Positions 1 to 6,076 of a stretch of DNA of 64,000 nt are shown in pieces. Made by a program: the position numbers and the translations under genes. Location: assembly GCF_001584325.1 (NCBI RefSeq), contig NZ_LSAZ01000034.1, positions 2,403 to 66,402 on the forward strand, written 5' to 3'. Source of the stretch: Bacillus nakamurai. Lineage in GTDB: Bacteria; Bacillota; Bacilli; Bacillales; Bacillaceae. The notes beneath the pieces are model-generated. The model ran no database searches. It saw only the letters and a program-made list of their open reading frames with translations, and was not told where the DNA came from. Each line of letters begins with the position of its first letter. Within the stretch, counting starts at the first letter, position 1.

Positions 1-343
1 CTTCCCACACTCCTATGACCACCGGATCATTGATACTGTGCGTTCGTCGAGAATCAGGATCAAACGTTTTGTTTCCATCCAAGTTATCAAGGGATCTTTC
101 AGCGAATGAAACAAAGACCGAAGAACCGACCTTTATATCAGGCTCAACATGCTTTAAAACTGGTGCATGTTCGATCAAAGGGTATTCATGAAGGTATTCA
201 CCATCATTCGTAAGAAACAACAATTGCAGGTCAGCAGTATGCTTCTCGGCATTGTATTTCACAACACCAGCCGGGGCCAGTGTATGGATAGATAGTTTGA
301 TTCTTTTTTCAAACGCATCGAAAAACCTCGTCGCTTTACTCAT
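1..343 (-). CDS. Phage baseplate spike-like protein, Gp138-type N-terminal domain (partial)
   Basis: The gene starts at ATG 341-343 and runs off the left edge of the window, so only about 114 N-terminal residues are visible. They read as a soluble beta-rich protein starting MSKATRFFDAFEKRIKLSIH, followed by phrases such as GSSVFVSFAERSLD and HSINDPVVIGVW. This pattern fits the N-terminal domain of Gp138-like membrane-puncturing spikes in contractile-tail phages. The start overlaps the stop of the upstream tail gene by one base (TAATG), which implies translational coupling in a late phage operon. Family assignment is from recall of the pattern and is moderately sure; the remainder lies outside the window. 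Confidence 0.55.
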   Translation of the reverse strand, partial: MSKATRFFDAFEKRIKLSIHTLAPAGVVKYNAEKHTADLQLLFLTNDGEYLHEYPLIEHAPVLKHVEPDIKVGSSVFVSFAERSLDNLDGNKTFDPDSRRTHSINDPVVIGVWE

Positions 344-1314
344 TACATCACCTTGCATTCTGTGAAAAAGTCTTTTCCATCAAATGAATGGGTGCCTTCT
401 TTCACTCGATATTTTCCTTTTGCTGTTTTGCTGTTGATTTCAATAATTGAAGCAACGGTGATACGGTGCTGAAGAAGACACTTCACCTTGTAACCTTTGA
501 AATCATCTTCTTCGACTTGCTCAGGTGTCTCAATAAGCCCGGTGGCCTCTTCTAATTTAAAACGTTCATCATCGCCCTGATTAAGTGGACGAATTACCGG
601 TTTCCCCCGTCGATAGTACATAACGGCTCCGGCATCATGTATGACTTCCTCTAAATTATTTTCTATTAAGCCAGTCACCCGGTATCCTTTTTTGTACACC
701 TTATTTTTCGGCAGGATAATGTTTTTCACTTTAATTCCGAGAACGCGCAGCAGTTTATCTACAATTTGCCTCGAAGTAGTTCCGGCTTTAAAAGTAATCT
801 TCATGTATCGTTTTCGATACCTAACCTCTTCCCGCGTCCCGTAATTCCTGACAGTCTTGTACGTTCGCCCGTTCTTATCTTTCCTGACAGTAACAACTGG
901 TTTTGCAAGCTTATATCTTTTTTTGACGTAATATTTTTCAGCTGGATCAGCATTTGCCGTTGTCACTTTCATATGGGTATAATCGTCGCCATCTTTTGAA
1001 TAGATTGAAGTCACCTTATCCAAGCCGCTCCAGTTATTCAGAACCTTTGTCACTTTGCCAATCGTCAAAACGCCGTAGTCGTCTCGATACCCAGCCTGAA
1101 CCGTTATTGTGCTGCCTTTTTTGATTTTGTTGATTGAATCTTTGCTGAGATTGTAAATATCGACTTTTGTTTCATTCGGTTTGAAATCATCGTCGAAGGG
1201 CACCTCAAAATGAATTTCTAAGTCCTTGTAATCGAATGTGATCTGCGAACTGCCGTTATCAATGGTTATCTTAACGACCCGGCCAAACAGCTTTTTATTC
1301 AGTTCCATTGTCAT
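343..1314 (-). CDS. Phage tail/baseplate hub-like protein (XkdQ/YqbQ or late-control-D type)
   Basis: A 323-residue protein with an N-terminal domain (about 1-105) rich in beta strands (VTIDNGSSQITFDYKDLEIHF, then a QAGYRDDYGVLTIGKV stretch), a basic linker (about 125-170) and a second beta domain. This is the layout of phage hub proteins such as XkdQ or gpD. It lies between a spike-like gene (overlap of one base) and, upstream, a small terminase gene whose 3' end overlaps its start by 20 bases. In PBSX-type elements a terminase gene is not normally next to a tail hub gene, so the intervening head and tail genes appear to be missing. The exact family is uncertain; the phage tail role is likely. 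Confidence 0.6.
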   Translation of the reverse strand: MTMELNKKLFGRVVKITIDNGSSQITFDYKDLEIHFEVPFDDDFKPNETKVDIYNLSKDSINKIKKGSTITVQAGYRDDYGVLTIGKVTKVLNNWSGLDKVTSIYSKDGDDYTHMKVTTANADPAEKYYVKKRYKLAKPVVTVRKDKNGRTYKTVRNYGTREEVRYRKRYMKITFKAGTTSRQIVDKLLRVLGIKVKNIILPKNKVYKKGYRVTGLIENNLEEVIHDAGAVMYYRRGKPVIRPLNQGDDERFKLEEATGLIETPEQVEEDDFKGYKVKCLLQHRITVASIIEINSKTAKGKYRVKEGTHSFDGKDFFTECKVM

Positions 1315-2176
1315 CCACCATTCTTTTCAACATTGCGGCAATCTTATTTTCTTGGGTGTTTCCGTCGCTGCCACTAACAACCTTCTTCGTCTTCTCAATA
1401 TTCAAGCTCATTTGTTGTATTTTGAGATCATGCTCATCCATTGATCGCATCATATCGTGTTTTTGACGTATGGCTTTAAGACGTCTATCAGTAACACGGG
1501 TCATCGCTTCCTCGATATTCAAAATATCGTCAATGGACCGCATTTCTGTTTCTTCTACTTCCACAACAACGAGTCGTTCGTTAGTAAGAGGTACATGCTT
1601 GACCAAACCCGTTTTTTTATCGTTTGTCGGCATTATGTCTTTTACCTTACGCATTTGCTGAAGAACTCGACGCTGCTTTTCATTTAGTCCATTCTCAATT
1701 TGCATGATACGTTTCATCATACGACGCTCTTTTAAATATAGCTCGCGAATCGTTAACTCAATTTGATAGAGTGGATCAGTTTCAATCTGATCAAACAACT
1801 CTTTTTCTGTATCATCCATAAAATCAAATAAAATGGATTCATACTCACCTGTACGCACAGAGTTTTTATTCCCTTTAGGAGCTGCGCCGCCCCTGTTCCC
1901 TTTAGCGTTTTGATTCCCGGGCGGGGCCTTGCCGCCTTTATTACCCTGGGCATTTTTGTTACCTTTCGGAGCACCAGGACGAAAAGGAGCGCTCCCTTTC
2001 GATTTAGGAGCGCTCCCATTCATTTTTTCTTCCCATTTATCATTAGCTTTCCATTTGCGGACGGTGCTGCTGGTGACGCCCAATTCATCGGCAATGTCTT
2101 TTAGTTTCTTGGTTTCGCCGCTCTCTTTCCACAAATGAAAAGCCTCGTCTCTGCGTGGATCTCTTTTTCTTGGCAT
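1295..2176 (-). CDS. Phage terminase small subunit (XtmA/YqaS-like)
   Basis: A 293-residue protein of the PBSX/skin small-terminase type. The first 50 residues are the characteristic N-terminal helix-turn-helix (DEAFHLWKES, then LKDIADELGVTSSTVRKWKA). A low-complexity linker of GNKNAQGNKGG-like repeats (about 65-105) follows, then a long helical part that should oligomerise and contact the large subunit. It would recognise phage DNA for packaging. No large terminase gene follows; the next gene is a tail protein, so packaging cannot work from this locus. Its 3' end overlaps the downstream gene by 20 bases. A GGGTGGGTGAAATGTAATG region gives the start context. Confidence 0.8.
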   Translation of the reverse strand: MPRKRDPRRDEAFHLWKESGETKKLKDIADELGVTSSTVRKWKANDKWEEKMNGSAPKSKGSAPFRPGAPKGNKNAQGNKGGKAPPGNQNAKGNRGGAAPKGNKNSVRTGEYESILFDFMDDTEKELFDQIETDPLYQIELTIRELYLKERRMMKRIMQIENGLNEKQRRVLQQMRKVKDIMPTNDKKTGLVKHVPLTNERLVVVEVEETEMRSIDDILNIEEAMTRVTDRRLKAIRQKHDMMRSMDEHDLKIQQMSLNIEKTKKVVSGSDGNTQENKIAAMLKRMVDDNGTE

Positions 2177-2357
2177 TACATTTCACCCACCCCCGAGCCA
2201 TGTAATTGAGTTTGAGTTTGTTTTAATAGTTTTTGCTGATGTGTCCACTGTTACACCTTTAGACAAAGTATTCATTTCTTCTTTTTCAAACTTAAATCTA
2301 TGTCGAAAGTTATTGTTTGGCATACCATATACTATCTCCACTAAAGGAGGTGACATT

Positions 2358-2489
2358 ATGTACGGTGGTTGTGGTTGTTATGGTGGATACTCTGGCGGAT
2401 ACTCTGGCGGCTTTGGCGGATGCAGCTGCTTCGTATTGATCGTAGTGTTATTCATTCTGTTGATCATTGTTGGCGCTTCATTCCTTTAA
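2358..2489 (+). CDS. YjcZ-family small glycine-rich membrane protein
   Basis: A 43-residue protein: a Gly/Tyr/Cys-rich N-terminal half (MYGGCGCYGGYSGG) followed by one hydrophobic segment, LIVVLFILLIIVGASFL, that ends the protein. This is the classic YjcZ/sporulation small-protein pattern in Bacillus, whose members are usually made late in the mother cell or deposited in the spore coat. The start is set by a strong AAAGGAGGTGAC ribosome site 7 bases upstream; longer in-frame starts lack one. It is oriented opposite to the flanking phage genes. A hairpin plus T-run at 2530-2554 follows. The sporulation link is family knowledge, not shown by a recognised promoter here. Confidence 0.8.
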   Translation: MYGGCGCYGGYSGGYSGGFGGCSCFVLIVVLFILLIIVGASFL

Positions 2490-2529
2490 ATCCAAAGCCT
2501 TTTTGAATCACCTTCTTGTAATACTGCAG

Positions 2530-2557
2530 ACGCCATAATAAGTTTTTATGGCGTTTT
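2530..2557 (+). terminator. Rho-independent terminator of the YjcZ-family gene
   Basis: Stem ACGCCATAA / TTATGGCGT (2530-2538 with 2546-2554) followed by TTT. It is placed 40 bases after the stop of the small glycine-rich gene. Confidence 0.7.
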
Positions 2558-2570
2558 GCTATGTGATTAC

Positions 2571-2646
2571 TTAGTACAAATCTTCATCTTTCTGAAGCTC
2601 TATATCAAGCTCAATGAGCTTTTTTAAATCGTCCTTGGATGTTCAA
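2571..2646 (-). pseudogene. Remnant of a small phage-type peptide gene (frameshift)
   Basis: A GGAGATGTGAAA ribosome site precedes TTG at 2644-2646. That frame reads LNIQGRF and stops early. A one-base shift after the fourth codon gives a natural-looking acidic helical tail, DDLKKLIELDIELQKDEDLY, ending at 2571. The good ribosome site and the coherent peptide in two frames suggest a small gene broken by one indel. It could also be chance; the segment is only 25 codons. It lies in the gap between the YjcZ-type gene and the next minus-strand genes. Confidence 0.3.
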
Positions 2647-2762
2647 TTTCACATCTCCTCTACTTATTTTCTATTGCATATTCCCTCTAAACCGACACCG
2701 TACTCAAGCCGTTAGCCGCCAATTGTCTCCCTGAGATTTACCGGAATCAGTTTACAGGGAAT

Positions 2763-2788
2763 ATAAAAAAGCACCCCGAAGGATGCTT
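2763..2788 (-). terminator. UUCG-loop terminator, copy 1
   Basis: On the minus strand AAGCATCC-TTCG-GGGTGCTT is followed by TTTTTT. It terminates the frameshifted zinc-finger-like gene (2830-3076). The same 20-base hairpin recurs at 3186-3205. Confidence 0.8.
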
Positions 2789-2829
2789 ATAACAATTATC
2801 TCAAGCGATTATTTAGTCTTTCTAGCAAG

Positions 2830-3076
2830 TCAATAATTAACATATTTTTTATCCAATTCACTTTTTAATGTATCTACTTCTCTTTTCAAGTGATTAAATT
2901 GATTCTCAAAAAATTGGTGATTCCTATACATATGCGAATTCCACTTTCGAATATCTATATCTTCTAAAGCAGAAATCGTTTTTTCACACGACTTACACTT
3001 TAATAACCATCTTATACGGAGAATCCGTCTTAACACTTTTCAGTTCATCATGTTTACACTCTTTTAAATCAGCCAC
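2830..3076 (-). pseudogene. Small zinc-finger-like gene split by a one-base frameshift
   Basis: Translation should begin at GTG 3074-3076, behind a strong GGAGGTGA ribosome site. It gives VADLKECKHDELKSVKTDSP and YKMVIK before a TAA at 2993-2995. Skipping one base near 2998 joins this to CKSCEKTISALED, then a helical tail that ends KSELDKKYVNY at 2830. The joined product of about 80 residues has a plausible zinc site (CxxC, then HMYRNH) and a coiled-coil C-terminus, so one original gene is likely. The shift sits in a TTAAAGTGTAAG context. It may be inactivating, a sequencing slip, or a +1 recoding site. Function unknown. Its upstream region shares a 16-base motif with the next gene. Confidence 0.5.
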
Positions 3077-3129
3077 TTTCTCACCTCCCACCTTATTATC
3101 GGTTAAGGAGTAGAAGAAAGGAACCATTC

Positions 3130-3145
3130 GCAAAATTTGTCGAAC
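3130..3145 (-). promoter_or_regulatory. Shared upstream motif with perfect 0A-box core, copy B
   Basis: GTTCGACAAATTTTGC on the minus strand. On the plus strand this contains TGTCGAA (3138-3144), the core consensus of a Spo0A-binding 0A box. It lies 62 bases upstream of the GTG start at 3076. The identical 16 bases recur at 3845-3860, at the same distance from the next minus-strand gene. Spo0A control is inferred from motif match only. Confidence 0.45.
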
Positions 3146-3180
3146 GAAAGTGACTTTCATAAATAGGTGGCAGTCGTAAG

Positions 3181-3205
3181 ACAAAAAGCACCCCGAAGGA
3201 TGCTT
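3181..3205 (-). terminator. UUCG-loop terminator, copy 2
   Basis: Identical hairpin to 2769-2788 (AAGCATCC-TTCG-GGGTGCTT then TTTTTG on the minus strand). It lies 26 bases downstream of the stop of the 186-residue membrane-protein gene. Confidence 0.8.
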
Positions 3206-3231
3206 AAATCAAATAAAACCCATTCTTCCAA

Positions 3232-3792
3232 TTAGTATTCTTCTATTTGTTCCATCTGATCCTTTACTTTTTCATAGTCTTCTATACACTCCTTCAATAA
3301 AACATAGACACTGTAACGTTTATCTATTTTTGCTGTTGACCTCCAATAAAACATTAACCATGCAAAAAAAACAATGATAAATGGCACCGCGATAGATTTT
3401 GCCACTGACTGAAAAATAGGGGAGAAATCTATTGAATTCATCATATTTAAAATTTCATCTTTTTTGATTTCTTTATCATCTAAATATTTTCCAATAAAGC
3501 TATTGAACATAGTTATGGATGCCGCCACTAACCCTACAGTCGCAGAAGAAAAAGCAGTAATCAATACCATAAAAAACGAAAAAGGTTGAACATTTAATGT
3601 CTGACTATCTTTTGCAATGTTAATTGATCCCTCTACCCTGTTAAGCATTCTATTAAGATCATCTTTATCATGATCTAATATAATTGTTTCTTGTAATTCC
3701 TTTTCTTCTCCCATTGTTAGGTTATAAATTTTTCCATAGCGATTTTTCAAGTAAGTTAAAACCACTTTTGATTCACTCAATTTTCTCGTCAT
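3232..3792 (-). CDS. Two-helix membrane protein of unknown function (cargo gene)
   Basis: I do not recognise this 186-residue protein. It has a charged helical N-terminal part (1-69), a first membrane segment at about 71-96 (FSFFMVLITAFSSATVGLVA), a loop of about 35 residues, a second segment at 133-151 (KSIAVPFIIVFFAWLMFYW) and a charged cytoplasmic tail. The gene is AT-rich compared with chromosome genes, and faces away from the secreted-protein gene at 3955, with an intergenic region holding the 0A-like motif. The divergent layout with a secreted peptide-like product makes a protective or export role conceivable, but this is only inference. Confidence 0.6.
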   Translation of the reverse strand: MTRKLSESKVVLTYLKNRYGKIYNLTMGEEKELQETIILDHDKDDLNRMLNRVEGSINIAKDSQTLNVQPFSFFMVLITAFSSATVGLVAASITMFNSFIGKYLDDKEIKKDEILNMMNSIDFSPIFQSVAKSIAVPFIIVFFAWLMFYWRSTAKIDKRYSVYVLLKECIEDYEKVKDQMEQIEEY

Positions 3793-3844
3793 AAAATATC
3801 ACCCCATATCTACATCGGCCAATACTTTCTAAAAATCACTATTT

Positions 3845-3860
3845 GCAAAATTTGTCGAAC
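3845..3860 (-). promoter_or_regulatory. Shared upstream motif with perfect 0A-box core, copy A
   Basis: GTTCGACAAATTTTGC on the minus strand, identical to 3130-3145, with TGTCGAA at 3853-3859 on the plus strand. It lies 61 bases before the start at 3792 and about 70 bases upstream of the predicted start site of the divergent gene at 3955, so one bound regulator could serve both directions. Confidence 0.45.
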
Positions 3861-3889
3861 AAAAATTACCAGTTTTTAGTTTGATAGCA

Positions 3890-3918
3890 TTGCCTAATAA
3901 GTAATATTTATGTAGAAT
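3890..3918 (+). promoter_or_regulatory. SigA-type promoter for the secreted-peptide cassette
   Basis: TTGCCT (3890-3895), 17-base spacer, TAGAAT (3913-3918). The predicted start is near 3925, with an AGGAGG ribosome site at 3941 before the TTG start codon. Confidence 0.5.
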
Positions 3919-3954
3919 ATCCCATGTAAAAGTAATTTTTAGGAGGTTTTTGGT

Positions 3955-4512
3955 TTGAAGTTAAATTTTTTAGCAAAAGGGACACTATCTTTAATTACAG
4001 CTAGCCTATTGGCTACAACTATTCTCCCTACAATCCATGCAGAAGAAATTGCACAGAAGCCTGTAATCGTAAAAGAAGAAGAGCAGGTAAGTTATGAGTT
4101 TGAAAGTGAGTCAGCTGAGGATTTAGCGGCATTAGAATCAGTATTCTCTGATCCAGCCCTTCTAGAAAAAACCATGGATGCAGCCCCTTCTGTAGGACTT
4201 TCTCCTACATTTAAAACTCAAGCTGGGACTACTGCTGCGGTAAAAGCAGGAATAAAAGCACTTATAAAACACAAACAAAAAGTGTTTAATTTAGTTGGAA
4301 CAGTTGGAGGAAAAAGAGCTGCAAAGTCTCTTGAAATTCGTTGGAATAAGTATGTCGAGCCGGTATTAAACAAACTATTAAAATACGAATCCTTGGCATG
4401 GGGAACTGTAGAAGGACAAATAGCTTCTGCTTTAATGGGAACAGGTATCAAGAATAGTTCTGCAAGAAGTATTGCTTATTGGGTAGTTTATGTAGCAAAA
4501 TGGCTACTGTAA
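3955..4512 (+). CDS. Secreted protein, candidate antimicrobial-peptide precursor
   Basis: A 185-residue protein beginning at TTG 3955-3957, eight bases after AGGAGG. A typical signal peptide (MKLNFLAKGTLSLITASLLA, cleavage near IHA) is followed by a strongly acidic segment (about 30-70, rich in E and D). Then comes a basic amphipathic region (AAVKAGIKALIKHKQKVFN) and a hydrophobic Trp/Tyr-rich end (SIAYWVVYVAKWLL). Acidic pro-region plus cationic hydrophobic C-terminus is the usual layout of secreted peptide toxins that are released by proteolysis, such as SdpC, although I see no sequence identity to it. The next gene, 24 bases downstream, is a small cytosolic protein that could be its immunity partner. 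Function is inference. Confidence 0.5.
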   Translation: MKLNFLAKGTLSLITASLLATTILPTIHAEEIAQKPVIVKEEEQVSYEFESESAEDLAALESVFSDPALLEKTMDAAPSVGLSPTFKTQAGTTAAVKAGIKALIKHKQKVFNLVGTVGGKRAAKSLEIRWNKYVEPVLNKLLKYESLAWGTVEGQIASALMGTGIKNSSARSIAYWVVYVAKWLL

Positions 4513-4536
4513 AGATTGTTGTAGGGGGAATTCCAT

Positions 4537-4860
4537 TTGAAACATGAAGAGTTAGAAATGCAATTAATGCTGATGAGAAATGCAATCGTCTCATTACATG
4601 ATCACCTTGCACCAGATTTTAGAACAAGAGATTTAGCTTTATTAAAACATGGCTTTACAGAGCAAGAAATATCAGATCTAGATGGATTTTTTGCAGAAAT
4701 TATGATTAAAAAGCTCAAACCTTCTAAAGATGATTTCAGAAAAAAATTGGCTGAAATTAAAGGAATCCCTAGTTTAACAGACCAAGTATTAGAAGATATC
4801 CTTCTGGGTTATAAAGCTGATGACTTACATACTAAAATTATTGAAAAAGTATTGAAATAG
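4537..4860 (+). CDS. Small cytosolic protein, possible immunity protein (DUF1878-like)
   Basis: A 107-residue helical, charged protein without signal or membrane segments, starting at an ATG after a GTAGGGGGAATTCC ribosome region. The central phrase LLKHGFTEQEISDLDGFFAE resembles the YhaI/DUF1878 pattern, but the match is weak. It is the second gene of the cassette with the secreted precursor at 3955-4512 and is followed directly by a terminator, so the two are probably co-transcribed. Small cytosolic partners in such pairs are often immunity proteins. I cannot show this from sequence; it is unrecognised with certainty. Confidence 0.45.
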   Translation: MKHEELEMQLMLMRNAIVSLHDHLAPDFRTRDLALLKHGFTEQEISDLDGFFAEIMIKKLKPSKDDFRKKLAEIKGIPSLTDQVLEDILLGYKADDLHTKIIEKVLK

Positions 4861-4870
4861 CCATTAAAAA

Positions 4871-4896
4871 AATCGAGAGCGTAAGCTCTCTTTTTT
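4871..4896. terminator. Terminator between convergent genes
   Basis: Stem GAGAGC / GCTCTC (4875-4880 with 4885-4890) followed by TTTTTT and preceded by AAAAAAA. It can serve both the cassette ending at 4860 and the convergent sigma-like gene ending at 4928. Confidence 0.8.
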
Positions 4897-4927
4897 ATTA
4901 AGTGTATTTTTATTTTAAAGAGCCTAT

Positions 4928-5443
4928 TCACGCTAAACAGAATAGGCTGTGGTTTGCTCTATTTTTCATTTTCAAACGGGAACGTTCAATGTTCTTCTGC
5001 ACAGTTCCTTTTTTAATCCCCAAAAACTGCGCTATCTCTTCGAATGACATGTTTTGCACAGCATGCATCATGAATATGTCTTTTTCTCTTTCTGTGAGAA
5101 CGGAAAGGGCATCAGCGATTCTTTCCTTATCCCAATCGCTTACCTCGCCCTCAGCTTCTTGAACGATTGCATATTCTTCCGGCAGCGCATCAATTAAGCG
5201 CGGATCAGCAAGAATCGTCCTTTGATATGCGTCTCTTCTGTCAGCACCTCGGCGGGCGCCGGGCTGTCTTCCGTTCTGCAGCCACTCAAGAGTGAATTCA
5301 ATATCACTGATCATGCTACTGATAATCTTTTTGTCGTTAATCTGTTCAGCCGTCAGATTGACTTCAGCTGTATCTTTGTAGAGCCGATACATTTTTCTCG
5401 TTTCTCTTAAAGCTCGTTTATATTCAATGATTAAATCCTGCAT
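4928..5443 (-). CDS. xpf: PBSX Xpf-like sigma factor-type positive regulator of late phage genes
   Basis: A 171-residue protein of the Xpf/YqaQ-type family, which activates the late operon of PBSX-like elements. The N-terminal half is helical with the signature LQNGRQPGARRGADRRDAYQ (about 63-85). The C-terminal half is a sigma-70 region 4-like helix-turn-helix (LTEREKDIFMMHAVQNMSFEEIAQFLGIKKGTVQKN in two parts, about 113-150). In PBSX the gene directly precedes the small terminase gene; here a cargo island of about 2.7 kb lies between them. AAAGGGAGGAATCAG provides the ribosome site. A small basic gene lies just upstream on the same strand. Confidence 0.8.
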   Translation of the reverse strand: MQDLIIEYKRALRETRKMYRLYKDTAEVNLTAEQINDKKIISSMISDIEFTLEWLQNGRQPGARRGADRRDAYQRTILADPRLIDALPEEYAIVQEAEGEVSDWDKERIADALSVLTEREKDIFMMHAVQNMSFEEIAQFLGIKKGTVQKNIERSRLKMKNRANHSLFCLA

Positions 5444-5457
5444 TCTGATTCCTCCCT

Positions 5458-5586
5458 TTATTTGCGCTTAAATGCGCCGCCCTTGCCTCTTTTCAGAGTT
5501 TGCATATTTTGTCCCATCATCCGCTGCCAAAAGCGATCTGATCGCTCAGAAACGTTTTTATCTGGCTCTTTTTTCTTCCGCTTCAT
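5458..5586 (-). CDS. Small basic phage protein upstream of xpf
   Basis: A 42-residue Lys/Arg-rich peptide (MKRKKKEPDKNVSERSDRFW at the start, FKRK at the end), starting at ATG 5584-5586 behind TCAGGAGGGATGAC, a strong ribosome site. It ends 15 bases before xpf and shares its strand, so the two are likely co-transcribed. Small genes occupy this place in PBSX and skin. I do not recognise the family. The strong ribosome site and operon position support it as real despite its length. Confidence 0.55.
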   Translation of the reverse strand: MKRKKKEPDKNVSERSDRFWQRMMGQNMQTLKRGKGGAFKRK

Positions 5587-5604
5587 GTCATCCCTCCTGA
5601 TAAC

Positions 5605-5675
5605 AAAAAAACGGACACCGAACAAACAGCGCTAATGCTGTAAGTTCAGTGTCCGCAGGCTTTCCGTCTAGGACA
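5605..5675 (-). repeat. About 70-base 3'-element with terminator, copy 1
   Basis: On the minus strand GTCCTAGACGGAAAGCCTGC is followed by a long hairpin (GCGGACACTGAACTTACAGC pairing with the CGCTGTTTGTTCGGTGTCCG side) and seven Ts. The element begins about 10 bases after the stop of the gene at 5688-5984. A second copy, with differences mostly preserving pairing, is at 16053-16121 behind another unknown gene. It acts as terminator; the conserved bases outside the stem are unexplained. Confidence 0.75.
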
Positions 5676-5687
5676 GGTATTTTATTT

Positions 5688-5984
5688 TTATCTGTTTGAG
5701 AGTCTATTTTTAATGTGTAATAGGTTTTTCCATAGAACTTTACGTAGTTTATCTAATATGGCAAAAACAAAATAGAAAAGAGCAAAATTGAACAACAAAT
5801 TAAATACTTGAAAACTAAAAAGAAAATCTCCAGAATAACCAAACCATTTAGCTGGATATCCAAATAAATAATGAGGCTTAGAAAATTCAATACTAGCAAA
5901 TAGACCTAATCCAGGGATAAGAGACAAGATAATAACTGTGATAATACTTAAAAGAGAATATACTTTCTTTCTTGACAACTTCAT
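5688..5984 (-). CDS. Small two-helix membrane protein (cargo gene)
   Basis: An unrecognised 98-residue protein with two membrane segments, about 8-30 (VYSLLSIITVIILSLIPGLG) and 52-78 (FLFSFQVFNLLFNFALFYFV), and a basic cytoplasmic C-terminus (KNLLHIKNRLSNR). AAAAAGGAGAAATT is its ribosome site. Its promoter (TTGTAT-17-TATAAT, minus strand 6063 to 6035) overlaps the upstream region of the divergent secreted-protein gene at 6077. This back-to-back arrangement is like that of 3232-3792 with 3955-4512. An immunity role toward the secreted product is possible but unproven. Confidence 0.6.
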   Translation of the reverse strand: MKLSRKKVYSLLSIITVIILSLIPGLGLFASIEFSKPHYLFGYPAKWFGYSGDFLFSFQVFNLLFNFALFYFVFAILDKLRKVLWKNLLHIKNRLSNR

Positions 5985-6034
5985 AATTTCTCCTTTTTTT
6001 CAAAAATATATAGACTACCATAATTTTACATGTT

Positions 6035-6063
6035 ATTATATCATACGTTACATTATTATACAA
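6035..6063 (-). promoter_or_regulatory. SigA-type promoter of the 98-residue membrane protein
   Basis: On the minus strand TTGTAT (6058-6063), 17-base spacer, TATAAT (6035-6040). It overlaps the region immediately upstream of the divergent gene at 6077. Confidence 0.6.
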
Positions 6064-6076
6064 AGGAGTCTTCAAC

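Noticed and set aside
2241-2357. Longer N-terminus for the YjcZ-type protein
   Set aside because: The extension has no ribosome site, while AAAGGAGGTGAC stands right before the inner ATG; the glycine-rich product matches the family only from there.
3130-3145. GTCGAACGAAAG-type sequence as a LexA (SOS) box
   Set aside because: The second half-site GTTC at the right spacing is missing; the 0A-box core is the better match.
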